From Aquilaria yunnanensis (lineage: Eukaryota > Streptophyta > Magnoliopsida > Malvales > Thymelaeaceae), in NCBI GenBank assembly GCA_039654915.1, contig CM077593.1, forward strand, positions 76,054,501 through 76,118,500: a stretch of DNA of 64,000 bases. Reading direction: 5' to 3'. This document shows, in pieces, positions 13,601 through 25,300 of the stretch. The notes beneath the pieces are model-generated. The model saw nothing but the letters and a program-made list of their open reading frames with translations. It was not told the DNA's origin and ran no database searches. The first letter of the stretch is position 1; each line of letters starts with the position of its first letter. Made by a program: the position numbers and the translations under genes.

Positions 13601-16600
13601 CTTACTATCTGTTGGTTGGGTCTCCTTCATTAGTTGGGCAACACCATTAAAGCATCCTCGTGACATGTGATACTCAGACTTAAGGTTGAGAAGGCGGACA
13701 GCAGCAGATAACTCAGAATGACTTTCGCACCCATCCCATAAAGGAGTTGATGCTGAATTCAACAGATTAAAAAAATTTTTAGCACTTTCATTCGGCTCCA
13801 CAACATTGTCTTCCGGAAATTGATTGTAACTAGGGCCAATGGCATCTAATACCATCCTTTCAAATGGATTCGTCGACGAACACCCCTGGTCAAACTCGGT
13901 AAACCCACCCACACCTGGAGCCGTATCTGATGATTCATTAAATGGCTCACCATGTGCGGTCCAATTCCAGTAAAAAGGCGTGAACCCCCATTTGTACAAA
14001 TGAACTCTGACCTCATCAGCCTGATTAAACCGCACATTCTTACACTTCCGACAAGGACAGCGAATGCAGAACCCGCTCATATTTTCAGGGTGGGATACAG
14101 CAAATGATATAAATTCTTCCACCCCGGACTCCCACTGTTGTGTGTAACCAGTTCGGCGAGGCAAGAAACGGTTACTGTACATCCAACTAGGGGCGGATTC
14201 CATTACACACAAAATCTGTTCATAATCATAAACACCTCAATCTATTAAATGATATACGTACTCAAGTTTTAGGTTGAGTTACTAAAAATAACAAAAGTAT
14301 GCTCCAATGTTTACCCTCTCAAGTTTACAGTATTTTTAGATAGACAAAGTTTATTATCAATAAAGTTGTTCTTATGATTAACGTACGGTCATCATTATTG
14401 TTCTTATTGTTCTTATTACTGTCATTGTTCTTAGTACTTATATTCATAAAGGTTGTAATAATATTTTATTACAAAGGCAGGATTTACTAAGCTTTTAAGT
14501 ACCTGGAGTAAGCTATTTTATCTTAATAAGTTAAGCCATCAAGTTAAGTAAACTCATGTACAATATGATGAAGGGTAAGAACTGATAAGTTTAATTGAAG
14601 ACAATAATTTAATCTTGTAGTTAGAACATAAAAGTTGGGGTAGGATTTGCACAATTAAATCCTTTCTAGTAACCATTGGATAAGACCTTAGAATGTTTGA
14701 GCTATCATTAAATCAGTATATATTTTGTTATATATACTGATCCTAAGTATTTAGGGTTTACAAGTTTAGGTATATTGTGTTGGGTTTAAGTGTAGATGTA
14801 TGGTATAAGGTAAAGGTTAGGGTTAGGAAGAAGTTTGCGTTAAAGTCATGTTTGGTACAATCATGATACATGGATTTCTTCGAATGACAGTGATAACTCC
14901 TCTTCAATGGTCCTAATTAAGTATTTGTTTTAATCTTTTCTCTATTGGTATCCAAATTCCTTTACGAGGTATTTTTTTCTGCATTATTATTGTCAGCTAA
15001 CTGTCCACATGGTTTTATTATAAGGAATAAAGTTTTATTATCAATACTATCTTATGACATAATATAACCATTTTCACTAAAGCACTCCAACTAAACCATA
15101 ACTACACCTATTACCATGAACTTATTTAAATAATCATGCCATAAAATAATATACACAACGCACAAAGAAATTACATATTGACTATAATACAGAAGAAAAA
15201 ATATGCACAGATAACAAACAATTAACATAAATTTCATATTCAAATCTAAAGTCACAGTGTTCAAACCATAGTGAGAAGTATTTCCGTTTTATTACCAATA
15301 TTAGTAATTAAAACAATTTCCCTTAAAATCATCCCGTTCTCAAATATACACGAAAATAATTATAAACTAACCTCGAACGACAGCAGAAACAATGGGTACT
15401 TCACGCTAGACAGATACAGGGAGGAACTGAAAAAGGGGGGAAAAATAACTTAATATACTGGTAATATAAGAAATTTCTTCAAATGAAACTAAGTATCATT
15501 AATGTACACGATCAATTTAAACAAAATACGGTACGGAGATTATTATTTGTTTCATTACAGTTATGTATAATAGTCATGTCATTATCTTTTCTCTCTTAAC
15601 GCATCATTTATTTTAACTTATGTATATTTGTCTTAAATTGAGACATTTTTTTTTTAAATTTCAGATAAGGCCAACACATATTTTGTACATACCTAGTTTC
15701 CATCGTTCAGTATAGAATTTGACATATATATATATATATATATGGGAATGAGTTTGAGTTTTTGGAACTGGCTTTTTTTAATCGCTTATTAATATCAACT
15801 TTGTTTAACTTGTGAGATCATTCTTTGAAACTAAAGTTGGTATTCTACCATATAATCTGTTCGATAGTTTTTTATTTCAGAAATGAGTTATTAAAAGTTC
15901 TAATGCAATAGTATATGGTTCAAGTGAACATTCCATAATTAAAAGTAGTTGACTATATTCCTTTGGGTATTTTAAAAAGGGATCGAGTTTCATTTTAATT
16001 TTTCTTCATTTTTAAGTATTTTAGTTTGTTAGTTCATCATTTTAAAAATGAATCATAAAGAGTTGCCATAAAAAAAAGGGTTTTTTAAGAATAAACATAG
16101 TAGCATCCACTAATTGTGATTCTCAGACACAGTACCAAAAAAATGCGGATAATATTTACATAAACAAATATTAATAATATGTTAAATACATTAAACGCAT
16201 TTACTTCTAATAAACTTTATCTATCTAAATAATTTATATTTTTCTCAATTTACTAATAATTTCTATATCTATAATGGATTTTAATATTTATAAACCAATA
16301 CTTAATGCTTGTTGCAATATTAATATTAAGTTGTTTAACATTTTATTCATTTTTCAATTACTTCATAAATAGAAGTATCATTTTTTTTATAAAGAAATTA
16401 GCAAATCTAATTTTTATTTTAAAAATTATTTGTCACCATATGAAAAAAAAATAAATATTCTACAATATTTTGTCATTGGAAAATGTCAATATACTACCTA
16501 AACAAATCACTTAAATATAATTTTTTCATAAATTCTAATTAATCCCGAAAATAAAAAAAAATTGTAAAAAAATGCACATAAAAAAACAATTGTAATGGGT

Positions 16601-17829
16601 AACCTAAAAAATAAATATCCAACCAAATGCAACACAAAATAACAAATATTGCACATATTTCAAACCAAATTAACACAATATAATACGAAAATACGTAATT
16701 ATTAAGGAAAAAAATTAAAAAATCCGAAATACACGCGGTTACCTCAAAAAAAAAATACTAACTTCCTTCAAACACCTCCAAATCGCTTCAATCCTGCAAT
16801 AAAAACCAACATCTCCAACCTATTATAAACCAAGAAGCTCAAATAGGGAGAAAACATAAAAAAAAAAAATTTGAAAAGTGCTGAAAAAAATAATTAACCT
16901 TCGGATCTAAAAAAATGCCACCGGATCGACGAATCTCCGACCTCAAAGAAAAAGTTTCCGGTCCCAATCGACGCAAACAAGTGAATGTGTGTGATGTGTG
17001 AGCTTGGAACGGAGGAGAGAGAAACAGGAGAGAGAGAGAGAGAGAGACGAACCAGAGGAGAAGAAGAAGAAGTTTTCGCGAGCCGCAACGCTGGGGGGGC
17101 GGGTTTTAAAAAAAATTAATCAAAACGCACCGTTTAACTAAAGCAAAAAACAAAAAAAAACAAAAAAAAATCAAAAAAAATCAAAAAAAAAATCAAAAAA
17201 AAAAAACCTCACCAACTGCTGGAAGTTGGAATTTTACCAACGGCTAAGGCCGTTGGTAATTTCCAACGGTTTGCACGTTGGAAAAAAAAATGTCTATTTT
17301 TTTTTTTTTCACTTACCAACGCGTGAACGTTGGAAAATATTTACCAACGGCTAGCCGTTGGTAAATCACCCTTTAAAAAAAAAAAATTTTACCAACTGCT
17401 GGGAAGTTGGAATTTTACCAACGGTTTGCACGTTGGAAAAATAAAAAATACACTGTTAAATTTTTTTGAATCCATCACCAACGCGTGCACGTTGGAAAAA
17501 AATTACCAACGGTTCTACGCGTTGGTAAATACCAACGGCGTAGCCGTTGGTAAATTAGCAGTTGGAAAAGTTGGTTTTTTTAGTAGTGCTTCCTTTTTCT
17601 TTTCTTGAAATAAAAATGATGATGTTTTTGCATTTTCGTAAATGTTAATTTTTATCTGCCAAGTTGTTATCTTTTTCATTTTTATCTTTTCTTTCTTTTT
17701 GCAGACAACGAAAACACTACCACTGGATATGTTGGTCCGAATCCTACCAGACCGGGTGGAGGCTCGGTTCCTAGTGGAACAGGTAAAAGTGTGGAACGAA
17801 AACTAATTAGTAGTGTAGGAAAAACATGA
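7669..17829 (+). CDS. Small secreted peptide precursor, copy 1 (split by CACTA)
   Basis: Two exons are proposed: 7669-7753 and 17705-17829, giving about 70 residues. Exon 1 encodes a signal peptide (MSSKSAACC, then the hydrophobic core VLFIMILLIAQTIFA, then RQLL). Exon 2, after the TTTTTGCAG acceptor at 17704, encodes a Gly/Pro-rich tail with a YVGPNPTRPGGGSVPSG segment and ends with TGA at 17827. The 3-kb-scale context is duplicated at 46963. The intron carries a complete 9.8-kb CACTA transposon. The donor here reads TTG|GCGAGA (GC instead of GT), so splicing may be weak. Without splicing the frame stops after 31 residues (TAG at 7762). The architecture fits a secreted signalling-peptide precursor, but it could not be matched to CLE, PIP or another named family. 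Confidence 0.55.
7785..7787. repeat. Left 3-bp target duplication of CACTA
   Basis: CTT at 7785-7787 is repeated as CTT at 17589-17591. Removing one copy and the element yields TCTCTTCCTTCC, which matches the paralogue near 47077-47088. Confidence 0.92.
7800..8320. repeat. CACTA left subterminal repeat region
   Basis: Dozens of copies of TTACCAAC and GTTGGTAA occur in both orientations, often as inverted pairs around GCTGCAC or TGCGC (for example ACCAACTGCTGCACGTTGGT). In En/Spm elements such subterminal motifs are the binding sites of TnpA, and the same role is inferred here. Confidence 0.88.
8649..10415 (-). pseudogene. TnpA-like protein of CACTA (Ptta/En/Spm transposase_24)
   Basis: Five exons can be traced on the minus strand with good splice sites: 10415-10042, 9940-9820, 9720-9400, 9312-9205 and 9104-8649. 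Exon 1 has an RPGKGPFAQFKE start and an acidic, Pro-rich linker. Exon 2 reads FIPAAATRLV..HFKPYADWSSVS..LQQWWRVF. Exon 3 has the conserved HHNEVYRVWN..AQHYRSMMSEIR block. The last exon holds a long charged coiled coil (EYERKLERIQRRQRAEMEAQ) and an acidic tail. In En/Spm this class of protein binds the subterminal repeats and aids transposition. One in-frame TAG at 10086-10088, probably from CAG by a C to T change, interrupts exon 1. Intron boundaries are by eye. Confidence 0.75.
10586..14212 (-). pseudogene. TNP2-family CACTA transposase (TnpD-like)
   Basis: Three exons are proposed on the minus strand: 14212-11619, 11510-11411 and 11317-10586. The order is a transposase-associated Cys-rich domain (residues ~8-90, FCIRCPCRKCKN), the TNP2 catalytic domain (~290-545, with LCADGFTPFG, SCWPVIFTPYNLPPW, GRLSCPICMGES), the HNLDVMHIEKNVFENIWNT block, a DUF4218-like part (LLPIALEALPDNIWKPLTELS.FFRDLCS), and a DUF4216-like part (FYGILEEVIQLEYPG, VVLFRCNWFDP) with a very acidic C-terminus. 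Two in-frame TGA codons break it: at 12548-12550 just before HNLDVMHIEK, and at 11249-11251 within GPSR-stop-VQTWP. It would cut DNA at the CACTA ends in an intact relative. As read it should give only a truncated protein. Confidence 0.88.
14213..17190 (-). promoter_or_regulatory. CACTA right-hand noncoding region (promoter and leader)
   Basis: No coding exon was found between the TNP2 start and the right subterminal repeats. Both CACTA genes read away from this side, so their promoter and 5' leader are expected here (inference). Visible features are a (TA) run at 15723-15742, many poly-A runs, and a (GA) tract near 17026-17048. The last is part of a more complex, less AT-rich block at 16880-17100 that could be the first exon. 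Confidence 0.4.
17205..17580. repeat. CACTA right subterminal repeat region
   Basis: The same ACCAAC and GTTGG motifs as at the left end recur in both orientations, again in pairs around GCACGTTGG and CTAGCCGTTGG. They are interleaved with poly-A/T runs. They are inferred TnpA binding sites matching those at 7800-8320. Confidence 0.88.
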
Positions 17830-19500
17830 AGAAAAAAAATCATTATAAATCCATGCTTGATGTTTTATTCTATTTCGTTTCTAGAAGAGATCTAACCCTA
17901 TGTTTAATCTCACATAAATTTTGTATTTAGTGGTTTAACAGGCACCTATTGTTGTCGGTACACCATAAAAATATTAGAAATTTCATAAATAATAAAATAT
18001 AAAAGTTAAAATGTATTGTAATTTTACCGGTTGTGGGGACGAAATTAGTAAATATTAGAAGTTAAATTAGATAAAAAAATTAAAAAAAATGTCACCTACG
18101 TATCAAGAATAATTATGATGGGTGGTGGTTTTGTCCACTCTCTTTTTGACGTTTTTATGTTATACCATTGTGGTGGCATCAGTCACATCGTTCCCAAGAC
18201 AAAACAACACAAATATCTTATTGTAGTTTCACACACATATTAACTGTTTTATAATAAAGCTCCAAACACATATTTCCTTACCCTAAATTATTTGGTGATA
18301 TATAAAAAAATTAACTTTGGGAAAAAATCTAAGGAGGTGTAGAGAGGGGCCCACAGATTGTGTCTTAACAATCGAACATAAACAAGGATATATGTATATA
18401 CATGTTGAACAAAAACGTGAGAAAAAAAAAATACTAATAAAACCTACACTAGTCGTATATGTTAGCACACATTATAGGCTTAACAGTTAAGGATTTATAA
18501 CTAATAAATATTATCTTTTTTATTGAAATAAAACCTTCAACAATTTCCGCTCCTTTTGAATAAAAAACCAAAATCTTATATATTTGGGTAAAAACAATTT
18601 ATTATGCATAATCAAGGTGACGATACTTTGAACCATTACTTGGTGAATCGGCTGCCTTAATCTATAACTAATAGTAGTATAACCTTGAACTATGTTTATT
18701 GGTACAAATTCACCTAACACATATAATAAACCAAGCATCCATTAAGCGTATACGCTTACATTGTTAATGGCCATGTGCATATCTTGATATTTTCATGAGC
18801 GATTTTAAAAATAGCTAAATGAGTGGTCTCACTCCAACGCTCATATAGATGAAAATTTTTCAATGGTGCTTCTGTAACTTTAACACCCCACTCAACAAAC
18901 AGCTACAAATTTTCATTCAGAACAAATGTTCAACTCTCAATTGTTACATGATATATGCATATACACCAATGGAATAGGGGCAAGAAATAAATCTCCCAAA
19001 TGAGGAATCTCAAAATGACTTCTCTATGATTTTTTTTTTCCTATTCAAAACCCAAACATCAGAATCTCTGATTTTTAGGTTAGGTATCACCATAGGAAAC
19101 ATCATTCAATTTAAGCTTAACTCATCCCCTCAATATTATCCTTTTAGCCTTTGACTTCAATAAAAAATTTTATAAAATACAAGTAACAAAAGTTAGGGTG
19201 TTTTGACCACATGCCACATGATACTAGTGAATGATGTCCATGATCATAGGTGATGATGGGGCATTGAGCTCAAAGTTTATTTCCTACTATTTTTATTTTC
19301 AACCAACCTACATAATGTGGCCAACGAATTCATCATATTTTTGAATTTGTGTTCTTGTCTTATGGGATTTTAAATATGCTTCAATTGCAATGCACACATT
19401 CATGATTTCCTATTTTATGAGATATTTGAATATGCTTTAAAATGAGAAGATTTTATGTAATGCACGCATTCACTTTCTCAAAGGAGATTTTTCCAGCTAC
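17589..19500. repeat. Segmental duplication copy 1, right part
   Basis: It continues the match to copy 2 (about 47090-49060) after the CACTA element. Shared landmarks are AAAATGATGATGTTTTTGCA, ATCCATGCTTGATGTTTTAT, AGAAGAGATCTAACCCTATG, AACCTTGAACTATG and CCACATGATA. Around 18280-18640 the copies differ, because copy 1 holds an extra block that is repeated at 19905-20270. The right limit is approximate. Confidence 0.82.
18262..18540. repeat. Dispersed direct repeat, first copy
   Basis: It matches 19905-20270 in the same orientation. Shared runs include AAAAAATCTAAG, GAGAGGGGCC, GATTGTGTCTT, CATGTTGAACAAAAACGT, GCACACATTATAG and TTAAGGATTTATAACTAAT. No coding content is seen. Confidence 0.78.
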
Positions 19501-19904
19501 CGAAAGGACCAAATCAAGAATGAGAAGATTTTAAAAATGTTTCAATAATTTTTTTTTAAAAGAGAATAAAAAATATATCCTTCCTTCTAAAACCGCATAG
19601 AACCTTATAGGTGGAAGAGAAAGTTTTTCCCAAAAGATTTAATATATTTATTTTCCCTTGCCTCGAAAGATTCACTTTCGTCTAGTCTTAAGAGTATAAT
19701 CCATTTGAAAATACTTCAACCTCAAAAATTCCCTCCTTGAAAATCATGTCGAAAAAAGGAATTATTTGTGTCAAAAAATTCAAGACAAATGGTGAAAGCT
19801 TACCAAATTTTTTTTCTTCTTATCACAAATAAACTTTCCAAAACTCCTCTTTTAAAACCAAAATATATATTGTTGTACCTCTACACATCACATGCTTGTA
19901 CTAT

Positions 19905-20270
19905 AAACTCACACACAGACATAACTATTTTTACCTTAGATTATTTGAAGACATATAGAAAAAATAACTTTGTGAAAAAATCTAAGCAGGTGGAGAGAGG
20001 GGCCGAGAGATTGTGTCTTGAAAATCCAACATAAACAAGCACATATATATGCATGTTGAACAAAAACGTTAGAAAAAAAATTAATAATAACAAAAAAACC
20101 TATATTAGCCCGTTTATATTGTAATGCACACATTATAGACCTAATGGTTAGGAAAAGTAAAGAATGGATACTAATCATTATGGTAAATAAAATTAAATGG
20201 CTAGTGTTGGTTAAGGATTTATAACTAATAAATATTGTCTTTTTTTATTGAAATAAAATGTGCAACACAC
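19905..20270. repeat. Dispersed direct repeat, second copy
   Basis: It is the partner of 18262-18540. It has an extra ~60-bp insert with GGTTAGGAAAAG before the shared TTAAGGATTTATAACTAAT end. It could be a small unclassified mobile element, but no clear inverted ends or target duplication were recognised. Confidence 0.7.
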
Positions 20271-21555
20271 ATCTTACTTGTCTTTCATAAATTTTTATTA
20301 TTTTCTCGATATCATTTGAGTTTATAATAATTTGTTCATAAAAACTTGAATTATACTTTAGTAAGCTTTTTATAGAAAGAAATTTATGAATATTTTTTGT
20401 ATTCAAAATAGTCTAATGTGTGTGCGCCCCGTGCGTGTATGTATAGTTTCCCATCTCTAGTATATTAGTTACGTGAACAACTAATCATATTATTCAGTAG
20501 AAAAATTTTGTCAAAAAAACTTATTCAATAGATAAAGGAGTGAAATCGAAAGAAAATAAATATAGGAATCTTATCTAATATCCTTAGGGTTTATATAAAA
20601 ATTTTCTTTTTTCAAACCTAAAGTTAAAATTAATAACAATAATAAATATCACATTGTATTAAAATAAATTAAAAATTAAATATATTTTTTTGAGGGCTAA
20701 ATAATTAAATCTAGTTTCTTTATTTGTTTTGTGAAAGCTTACGTTACATACTTAATTATTTAGTACATATATACAGGAAGAACCCCCACTTTGAAAAATT
20801 TTTAGAACTACCACCATAAATTAAACTTCATCTTGCGTTTCAAAACGTATATTTTCCCCCACATTTGCTGATAATTTTATAGATAGTAAGTTGTTAGTTA
20901 ATAATATAGCAAGACTATATTCCTACTTAAAAATTGAAAAGTTATTTGAACTGTCTAAAATTTAAATTGCTCAATACTGCTTTATAGATACCAAACTATT
21001 TAACTACCAGCATTGCTTTGGAAAAGAACATCTTTTTCCTAACACTTTCCATATTTTTTAATTTTAGTCATAAAACTTTTAAATTTTCTAAATGATTAAT
21101 AAAACTCGGCGACTATATAAAGAGCTAGTCCTAAAATCTCTCATATTCCTAAATTAGTCATAAAAATTTGCAAATATATATGTAATTAGTCCTAAAACAA
21201 TTCATTTTCTGACATCAATTGTTTTTAAATTTAAATTTAATTATTTGATAACTATTTTCCAATAAATTTAAATTGTTTGGTAGTTTTTTTAGTTGCTGGA
21301 ATATTTAATTTATCAGTCTTCCTCTTTGTAAATCTTGTTTTTGTTTAGTAAATGTGTTTCAATGAGATTAGGATAAATTGTTAATGCCTCTGTAAAATGT
21401 TAGGAATTTTGTAGGAAGGAAAAAATTTTAAGATTTAAATAGAAAATAATTAAGAGATATTAATTTTAGGATTAAAAATATATTTTTCCCACATTTATTT
21501 CATTATTTTTTAAAAGTGCTATGATATTTTTCTTACTTTTGACTAATGATTTCAG
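20271..21555. other. AT-rich spacer, no gene recognised
   Basis: Stops occur in all frames and no motif, tRNA or complete element is visible. The preceding 19500-19904 stretch is similar. Confidence 0.5.
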
Positions 21556-21672
21556 GAAAAAGATGATGCAGTCATCCAACACTTAATAATGGACAAATTA
21601 AATAAAGTCGACATAGAGGCGCGACTGTTAGTTAGGACATTATCATTTGAGCAAAACAACAATGCTGAATAA
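21556..21672 (+). pseudogene. Orphan terminal-exon-like ORF
   Basis: After a plausible 3' splice site (ACTAATGATTTCAG at 21542-21555) a 38-codon frame runs to TAA at 21670. It has balanced codon use and a hydrophilic, helix-prone product containing DDAVIQHLIMDKLNKVDIEA. The surrounding DNA is noncoding and AT-rich. The size and start fit the last exon of a host gene whose other exons are not in view, or a captured gene fragment. No family could be named. The 20-kb nest begins only about 260 bp downstream. Confidence 0.3.
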
Positions 21673-21933
21673 TTATATTTTCCATTCACACTTGCACTTA
21701 TGATAGCCATGGTTAATTATACGTGTACATGTTTTATCACACAAAACAACAACACGGTATACATGTACGTACTAAATTTGATTAGATTCACAGACGGTAT
21801 ACATGTATACAATGCCAATTCAAATAATATTAGATGTTTTCGATACATATTTTACTAAATCAGATTTATTTTAAACTATATTTTAAAAGTCAAATATTCG
21901 TGAGATAAACCTACAAATTTTAATTAGGATCAC

Positions 21934-21943
21934 GGTTCAAGTA
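21934..21943. repeat. Candidate LINE target duplication, left
   Basis: GGTTCAAGTA lies directly before the poly-T at 21946-21962 and recurs at 39462-39471, beyond the proposed LINE 5' end. The 10-bp match is exact, but chance cannot be excluded. Confidence 0.5.
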
Positions 21944-22316
21944 CCTTTTTTTTTTTTTTTTTGATCGGGAAAGAGCGATTTATTGGCCAGCAAGTAGCTG
22001 GGAGTGCAGGTAAATACAAAGGGCTGGCAAACGATCCTGAACTGCCTTCTAGCAGAAGTTCAGCTTAATGGAGCACCAACCATTCCAAGTGAATCTAAAA
22101 TCTTGAATGATTGGCTGTCAATGCTGTGAATCTACTGCTTTTGCAAGTAACTTCAAAAAGAACATGCCAATATTGCTTCAGCGCCAAGTTAGTTTATCAG
22201 CCATGAACCTGCTGCTCAAGGAAACACTGTTAAGCAAAGAAAATAACTCATGGTACTCCCTATCCTGAAGCCCTCATAATTGCCTATTCCACAAGACCAA
22301 TAGCCACCGTCTTAGG

Positions 22317-23729
22317 TGTAGGGTTTCATAAGTCAAGCAATCACAGTGGAAAGCAACCAAAATCCTACAGAATTCAAGTGAAACAAAGTAAATCGGGTGT
22401 TCAAAATTTTTACTTAGTTGGCTGAGATTTTTCAACCAACTGTTGAATCGAATCATAAAACTTTAAGAATTGACGTATTCAAGCTCTCTATGGTATCCAC
22501 ACGAACCTGTCAGATCACTACGCCTCAACCACGTCCCAACAGATGCGTTCCTCTTATACTCGCAGTACCAGCTTGCGTCCTAAAAAAAAAGACAAGAGTA
22601 GAATGCGGCTGGAATTTTTCAGGATGTTTCTGATTTTGTCTATTGGGAGGCAGCTCATGAAATTGTCACTATATTATGCATATATAATGAGACTTAACTC
22701 CCAAATCCAATAAGTTTCAAAACCCTATTTTGATTAGGCCTAATTAAGGGCTTAACATTGGCTCAACTATTGGGTAACAAATTAATCCAAAATTAGCAAG
22801 AAACCAAAAACCAGCCATTTGGCCCATGCACTCAAATAATCCAATTGGCTCTGAGTGTGTAACCATATAGACTCCTATTTTGTTGGCAATGATCATAATC
22901 ATATTTATGATCATAAACAATGAGTGGTGTTTAGCAACATATTATTGCTATCCAAGTGACAGGATAGTCAGTGATTCGCCTAAATCTCTATGATCATTAT
23001 TCATATATGTCATTATCTCTTTGTCCAATATATCAAAACCGAGCACGAGATATAGAATGTGTCAATCTCGTATAACTCAATATATGGTTTTTTGATTCCC
23101 AAATAGACTAACTTAAATTGATGACATTGATATTGTATCTTAACTCATTTGAGCATGGTTATGCATTTTCTTTCATTCTATCAAGAAACCCAAAGATATC
23201 ACTTTGTTATATTGGATGGGCAAATTTCATCTTGACCATACAAATCCCTCTACATAATATGTGACCTACCTGATGACCACTTTCATATTCACTCAATTAC
23301 AAGCAACATACAGTAGAATTAAAGTATATGACTCACATGTAGGGAACCTTGATGATCTCAGGTCAAAGGACTATATACATCATGTCACTATGAGAAACAC
23401 TTATGACACTTATAGAATGATCTATGTAACGTTTTCTTGATGGATCGATTTAGTACATAAGTTCTCCAACTTGTACCCATACGTAGACTACATATCTCAT
23501 ATTAGTCTTCACATATGCTAGCCTTTATGTATTATTATAATCTGCTCCACAATAGGACTAGACTGGGGACATTTAAGAATATTATTATTCTAGGGTTATA
23601 ATTATGTTTGATTATGTTATGCAGAAAAAACAATAAACACAATTATTGGAACAATGCCGCAATAAAATATTATAACTTAAAGTGCAAAATACAATCATCT
23701 CATGATTGGCTTTGGGCACAACACAAACA
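22317..23729 (-). mobile_element. Solo LTR, copy A
   Basis: About 1.41 kb, matching 35618-37033 in inverted orientation and 44449-45837 in the same orientation. Read on the minus strand it begins TGTTTGTGTTGTGCCC and ends GAAACCCTACA, so it has TG..CA ends. The flanks TTAGG (22312-22316) and CTAGG (23730-23734) form a 5-bp target duplication with one mismatch. No internal retrotransposon sequence adjoins it. Confidence 0.83.
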
Positions 23730-24699
23730 CTAGGAACCTAACTGTGAGATGTTACCGGATTTGAAGACAATTTATAAAGCTAGGAAATTCGGTGCAGAAG
23801 GCATCATTACCAACTTATCTGTTCCAAAAATTGACTGATTTTCTATCCCCTACCTTTTAAACTATACATTTATCTAATGAAATACCCTTGGACCTAAACT
23901 GCAAGAAACTCCTGCTATTTTCCCTTGTGCAAAATTGCATGAACAACTTCATAGGTTCCCATACTTTCTACATTCCCTTGTGCAAAATTGTATGAACAAC
24001 TTCATAGGTTCCCATACTCTCCGTAAATAGAACTGATTACATCCATCCAAAGAACTCCTTTCTCTAGCTTGAACCTCCACCGCCACTTAGAAAGTATAGC
24101 TAGGTTACTCCTCTCTAGGCTAATACGTTCATCCCTCCGAAGGATTTATTTGCCACTATCCTATTCCAAGAAACTCAGTGTACTTTTCTAACCCCAAAAG
24201 CCTCCTGAAAAATTTTTTGCGCACAAATTCAAGTGTTTTGAGCACTCCTAATAGGCATTGAAATAGGGAAAAATAATATAACGACAAGCTTGAGAGGCAA
24301 GATTTGAAAAGAGTAATTCTTGCTAAAATAGAAAGGACATTCGCTTCTATCTTGATGATCTTCCTAAGTTTCTTTTATCTTCATTAAAACATAATTCCAT
24401 GATGCAGACTTTACTCATGCAAACCCTAACTGGAAATCCAAGATAGATAAACTATAATTAACCAACTTTACATTCAATGATTTGAGTCATCCATTGTAAT
24501 ATCTGTCACTTGGAACCCCATCCAGCAGCTCTTTAACAAGTTAATTTTTAGGCCTAAAGTTAATCAGAAACATCTCAAGACTCTTTAAAACTTAATGATA
24601 TTTTGATCCTCTAATTACCCTACTAACAACATGCCATCTGTAAATTGTAGATCAGTAATTTCTACAACCATCCTCCCAAGCGTAATCCCTTTTAATTCA

Positions 24700-25300
24700 T
24701 TTTTTGGTTAATACCTCTTCAATAAGGCAGTACAAAACTTGAACAACAATAAAAAAAATAGAAAAAAAAAAAAGAGATAAGATTGCCCTATCTCATACCT
24801 TTCTCCATCTGGAACTCAAAAGTTGGACTACCGTTGACAAGCATAAAAATTAAAGCTAATGACAAATAGCCTTTCATCTAACAGATCCATTTGGAACCAA
24901 AATTCATCTATTCCATGATTGTGAATTGAAACTCCCAGTTAACATTATCAAATGCTTTACTGAAATCCACTTCGAATAAAGTTGTTTTAACATTATACTT
25001 ATTCATTTAGTGTACGGCTTATTAGCAATAAGAACTTCATCAAGAATCTACCTTCCATGAATAAATGTAGTCTGAGTTCTACTTATAACTAAAAGAATTT
25101 TTCTACATAATCCTTTTGCTAGTATTTTTGTAATGATCTTGTACATGGAAACTGTAAGGCTAATTGGTCTGAGGTCCTTTAAGAAAGTTAGATTGGTTAC
25201 CTTGTCAATCAAAGTTATAAAAGAGGCACTGCGGCCTTTACTAATCTAGCCAGACTTCTCAAGGTCCTTGCAAACTTAAATATATCTTGCTTAAGAATGC
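24700..25300 (-). pseudogene. LINE reverse transcriptase remnant
   Basis: On the minus strand the fragments LRPISLTVSMYKIITKILAK (25190-25100) and EVDFSKAFDNVNWEF (near 24985-24935) are seen. These match the L1 reverse-transcriptase blocks RPISL....YKI..K.LA.RL and .D..KAFD.V.W. Frame changes and stops separate the blocks, so the enzyme is dead. The fingers and palm order is correct for a minus-strand LINE. Confidence 0.85.

Larger units (their letters stand above)
7788..17588 (-). mobile_element. Complete CACTA (En/Spm) transposon, 9801 bp
   Basis: The element begins CACTACTAAAAAAAC and ends with the exact inverse GTTTTTTTAGTAGTG, a 15-bp terminal inverted repeat. It is flanked by the 3-bp duplication CTT expected for CACTA elements. 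Both ends carry dense subterminal ACCAAC/GTTGG repeats. It encodes a TNP2-type transposase and a second TnpA-like protein, both on the minus strand, but each gene has premature stop codons. It sits inside the intron of the peptide gene; the paralogous intron near 47080 is uninterrupted. All hallmarks are visible, so the assignment is firm. Confidence 0.97.

Noticed and set aside
12553..14037. Several 60-116-codon frames on both strands inside the transposase
   Set aside because: They are alternative frames of the TNP2 coding exon, whose protein motifs are unambiguous.
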